Assembly: GCA_032160545.1 (NCBI GenBank) | Contig: JAVHVN010000168.1 | Coordinates: forward strand, 1 to 17,308 | Length of the DNA: 17,308 bases | Direction of reading: 5' to 3' | DNA from: DATGFB01 sp032160545 | Lineage (GTDB): Bacteria > Actinomycetota > Actinomycetes > Mycobacteriales > Jatrophihabitantaceae | Shown here: in pieces, positions 15,377 to 17,308 of the stretch | How the letters are laid out: every line of letters begins with the position of its first letter | Numbering within the stretch: the first letter of the stretch is position 1 | Notes under the pieces: model-generated | Seen by the model: the letters and a program-made list of their open reading frames with translations, nothing else | Told to the model about the DNA's origin: nothing | Databases searched by the model: none | Translations under genes and position numbers: made by a program

Positions 15377-15741
15377 TGCTCACCGTTGCTGTCGCGCTTG
15401 CCGCCGGTGGTGGCGCCGTACTCCGCTACGTCGTCGACCAGCTCGTCGGGCATCGCACCCGAGGTGACTTCCCCTATGGCACCGTCGTCATCAACGTCTC
15501 CGGCAGCTTCCTGCTCGGGCTGGTCACCGGGCTCGCACTGCACCACGGCCTCGGCAGTACGGCGACCGTCGTGATCGGTACCGGCTTCGCGGGTGGGTAC
15601 ACAACGCTGTCGACGTGGGCATGGGAGACACTCGCGCTCGCGGAAACCGGCGACGTCCTCAAGGCGTCCGTGAACGTCCTCGGCAGCTTCGCAGCAGGCA
15701 TCGCGGCGGCCGCCGCCGGCCTCGCGCTCGCGCTGCTGTGA
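15376..15741 (+). CDS. crcB: CrcB/Fluc fluoride channel subunit 2
   Basis: This is a 121-residue, four-segment CrcB protein of normal length. It has AAGGGAVLRYVVDQL after TM1, DFPYGTVVINVSGSF with the pore Asn (N40), and GTGFAGGYTTLSTWAWE in TM3. TM4 keeps the Ser (S104) in LGSFAAGIAA. Compared with subunit 1 the TM3 residues of the usual phenylalanine pair are L78 and W81, so neither phenylalanine remains at those positions. The Asn at residue 100 replaces the usual Tyr of TM4. It begins at the ATG that shares the A of the DUF190 stop codon, so the operon is fully coupled. Its role is expected to be the partner of subunit 1 in a heterodimeric fluoride exporter. Confidence 0.9.
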   Translation: MLTVAVALAAGGGAVLRYVVDQLVGHRTRGDFPYGTVVINVSGSFLLGLVTGLALHHGLGSTATVVIGTGFAGGYTTLSTWAWETLALAETGDVLKASVNVLGSFAAGIAAAAAGLALALL

Positions 15742-15813
15742 CCGGCCCCGCCCGGAGCCCGTCGTAGGCCGGCACCCGCGCCGGCGCCGGCGCCGAACCA
15801 CACACATTATTTT

Positions 15814-15850
15814 GTAGGCCCCCCGGGGGCTCGAACCCGGAACCTACGGA
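15814..15850 (-). other. 3' fragment of a tRNA gene, likely attachment-site remnant
   Basis: Read on the minus strand, the sequence runs TCCGTAGGTTCCGGGTTCGA, then GCCCCCGGGGGGCCTAC. TCCG fits the 3' side of an anticodon stem, TAGGTT a variable loop, and CCGGG-TTCGAGC a T-arm; GGGGCCT would be the acceptor strand. Beyond TCCG the sequence no longer resembles a tRNA, and no 5' half (such as AGGCCCC) occurs nearby. The T-stem contains one extra C, so the fragment is probably decayed. A 3'-end copy that stops in the anticodon loop is what integration by a tyrosine recombinase leaves as attL or attR. No integrase is in the window. Confidence 0.55.
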
Positions 15851-15882
15851 GTCTCACTCGGCTAGTTGGTACCTGTTGGGAG

Positions 15883-15926
15883 GCGACGGCTGAGCCCAGA
15901 ATTCGCCGGAGTTCCGGGCTCGTCGC
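15883..15926. repeat. Imperfect inverted repeat next to the tRNA fragment
   Basis: GCGAC (15883-15887) pairs with GTCGC (15922-15926), and GAGCCCAGAA (15892-15901) with TTCCGGGCTC (15912-15921) with a single mismatch; a four-base bulge (GGCT) interrupts the left arm. The spacer is 10 bases. It could be a transcription terminator or a recombinase arm site. It lies 33 bp beyond the tRNA fragment. Confidence 0.5.
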
Positions 15927-16370
15927 GTTGGCTTCGTTGGCTCGCGCTGGATGTCCTGAGTGATATTTCGTGCGTAAGTCGTGCGTCTCTTCGTCTCGCT
16001 GGCGCGCCGCCCCGATGGTGTTCAGCGCTCGGGAAATGGCTGGCGGCTCTCCGCGCAGGTCCTTGTGCCGCGCAAGTAGATCGCATTGTTTGAGGCCGGA
16101 TCTGGGAGTTCGGCCGGCAGCTGGCTGCCTGGGCAGGTGACGCAGCCGCGGGAATGCCGGCTCGGCCTAGTCGAGTCGGCAGGCAGCGCAGCAGGTATTC
16201 GGTCACGGTCCTCTCTGAGACAGCAGACGCTGAACCGTCAACCGCTCATGCCGATGACATTGCAGTGCCGACCGTCAGAAGCTGACGACCTCATGCGGGT
16301 TCTGGGCCGATCTGATTGTGCCGGGGCCGGCCGCCGCTGCGCGCGGGGTGTCGATCGGGATCCGTGGGCG

Positions 16371-17308
16371 CTACTGCAGTTGGTCGCGGTGGCGTGTCAG
16401 GTAGGCGGTCTGAGCGGTGTTGCCCGCCAGCTCGATTGCTTTGTCGTACGCCTCGCGCGACTGCTGACTTTGGCCCAGCCTGCGCAGCAGGTCGGCGCGG
16501 GTGGCGTGGTAGGCGTGATAGCCGGCCAACTTGTCCTCAAGGCGGTCGACGGCCGCCAGTGCGACCTCCGGTCCGTCGAGCTCGGCGACCGCGATGGCCC
16601 GGTTGAGGGCGATGATCGGCGAGGGGTCGAGGTGGACGAGCTGGTCGTAGAGGGCCGCGACCTGCGACCAGTCGGTCTCGCGCATGTCGCGGGCGGAGGT
16701 GTGCACGGCGTTGATCGCAGCGAGGACCTGGTAGCGACCCGGCCTCGCGCCGGCGGCGGCGGCGGCCAAACGCTCCCGCACCAGCTGGTGACCCTCGGCG
16801 ATCAGCTCGGTATCCCATACACCGCGGTCCTGCTCGTCGAGCGGGACCAGTTCGCCGTGCGCGGAGACCCGGGCGGTACGGCGGGCCTCGGTGAGGAGCA
16901 TCAGCGCGAGCAGCCCGGAAACCTCGCCGTCGTCGGGCAGGAGAGCACGGATCAGGCGGGTGAGCCGGATCGCCTCGGCGGTCAGCTCGTGGCGCACGGG
17001 ATCGGTGTCGGGGCCGGTCGCCAGATAGCCCTCGTTGAACACGAGGAAGAGGACGGCGAGAACCCCGGAGACGCGTCCCGGGAGATCCTCCGCGGACGGC
17101 ACCCGATAGGGGATGCCCGCCGCCTTGATCTTCGCCTTCGCGCGCGTGATCCGCTGCCCCATGGCGCTCTCCTGCACCAGAAAGGCACGGGCGATCTCGG
17201 GCACGGTCAGACCGCCGACCATGCGCAGCGTCAGCGCCAGGCGGGCTTCCATCGCGAGCGCCGGGTGACAGCAGGTGAAGATCAGCCGGAGCCGGCCGTC
17301 GTCGATGG
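16371..17308 (-). CDS. ECF42-type RNA polymerase sigma factor with C-terminal TPR-like domain, 5' end missing
   Basis: This is the C-terminal 311 residues or so of an extracytoplasmic-function sigma factor; its start lies beyond the window. The visible part begins in the region between sigma-2 and sigma-4 (DDGRLRLIFTCCHPALAMEA), followed by the sigma-4 helix-turn-helix (LTVPEIARAFLVQESAMGQR, then ITRAKAKI) that reads the -35 element. The long C-terminus has VLFLVFNEGYLA (DUF6596-like) and a TPR-like helix pair at the end (AGYHAYHATRADLLRRLGQS, then QSREAYDKAIELAG). This order matches ECF42 factors, which usually sit beside a DGPF/YCII-domain gene and lack a classical anti-sigma factor; the C-terminal extension is thought to control activity. 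The gene next upstream is outside the window. Gene length and motifs are normal. Confidence 0.9.
   Translation of the reverse strand, partial: IDDGRLRLIFTCCHPALAMEARLALTLRMVGGLTVPEIARAFLVQESAMGQRITRAKAKIKAAGIPYRVPSAEDLPGRVSGVLAVLFLVFNEGYLATGPDTDPVRHELTAEAIRLTRLIRALLPDDGEVSGLLALMLLTEARRTARVSAHGELVPLDEQDRGVWDTELIAEGHQLVRERLAAAAAGARPGRYQVLAAINAVHTSARDMRETDWSQVAALYDQLVHLDPSPIIALNRAIAVAELDGPEVALAAVDRLEDKLAGYHAYHATRADLLRRLGQSQQSREAYDKAIELAGNTAQTAYLTRHRDQLQ

Larger units (their letters stand above)
15742..16370. other. Gene-poor region after the fluoride operon, with tRNA fragment
   Basis: This 629-bp stretch holds, from left to right, a G/C-rich GCCGGC-type repeat tract (about 15777-15795, GCGCCGGCGCCGGCGCC), the tRNA 3' fragment (15814-15850) and an inverted repeat (15883-15926). 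The frames that remain open on either strand here (for example 15862-16206 on the minus strand) are rich in Arg, Ala, Ser and Pro, lack ribosome sites and match no family I know. I see no gene in it. Confidence 0.6.

Noticed and set aside
15777..15795. GCCGGC-type short repeats as a CRISPR or minisatellite
   Set aside because: Only about three six-base units are present, with no spacers. This is ordinary G/C-rich intergenic sequence.
15814..15850. A complete tRNA gene
   Set aside because: Only the 3' half is recognisable. No 5' acceptor strand, D-arm or valid anticodon stem-loop can be formed with the sequence beyond it.
15862..16206. 114-codon minus-strand frame as a possible integrase or mobile gene remnant beside the tRNA fragment
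   Set aside because: The translation is rich in Arg, Ser, Ala and Pro with no recombinase active-site pattern and no ribosome site.

Overview
The window is a high-GC stretch of chromosome, most probably from an actinomycete (Actinomycetota). The evidence is the strong G/C bias at third codon positions, the frequent GTG starts, a GT4 mannosyltransferase of the mycobacterial MgtA type, a FadD-type acyl-CoA ligase, a CYTH-CHAD protein, an ECF42-type sigma factor and the crcB-DUF190-crcB fluoride cassette. A genus cannot be named from the sequence alone.

Layout. Positions 1-4128 are mostly housekeeping and lipid-related: the 3' end of a SpoU/TrmL-type tRNA 2'-O-methyltransferase, a convergent GT4 mannosyltransferase, a divergent PrmC-related methyltransferase, and an acyl-CoA ligase whose stop codon is interlocked with that of the methyltransferase in a CTAG palindrome. 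A 319-bp divergent intergenic region carrying a perfect 7-bp inverted repeat precedes a 1137-residue secreted subtilisin-family protease with an I9 propeptide, an inserted PA domain, an Fn3-like domain and a long uncharacterised C-terminal beta-rich region. Opposing it are a small PEGA-like protein and a CYTH-CHAD protein, probably co-transcribed.

Positions 9942-14374 are an accessory stretch of small membrane, secreted or unknown genes: a GtrA-family protein, a small multi-pass membrane protein, a lysine-rich helical protein, a dimeric alpha/beta-barrel (ABM-like) protein, two unrelated secreted proteins and a possible 53-residue membrane peptide. A strong bidirectional hairpin terminator separates two of these. 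Upstream of one secreted gene lies what looks like the C-terminal stump of a GNAT acetyltransferase.

Positions 14502-15741 hold a tightly overlapping three-gene operon, crcB-DUF190-crcB. It would encode a heteromeric Fluc fluoride exporter and a DUF190 protein of unknown role. Both channel subunits keep the pore Asn but depart from the usual paired Phe in TM3. Just after it, a 3'-terminal tRNA fragment on the minus strand (T-arm and acceptor end, without the 5' half) looks like an attachment-site remnant in an otherwise gene-poor 629-bp region. The window ends in the middle of an ECF42-like sigma factor with a C-terminal TPR-like domain.

No CRISPR array, intact insertion sequence, integrase or complete RNA gene was found. 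I see no convincing new multi-gene system. The most worthwhile leads are the fluoride-channel pair with altered pore residues, the inverted repeat in front of the protease, the tRNA fragment, and the unknown helical protein.
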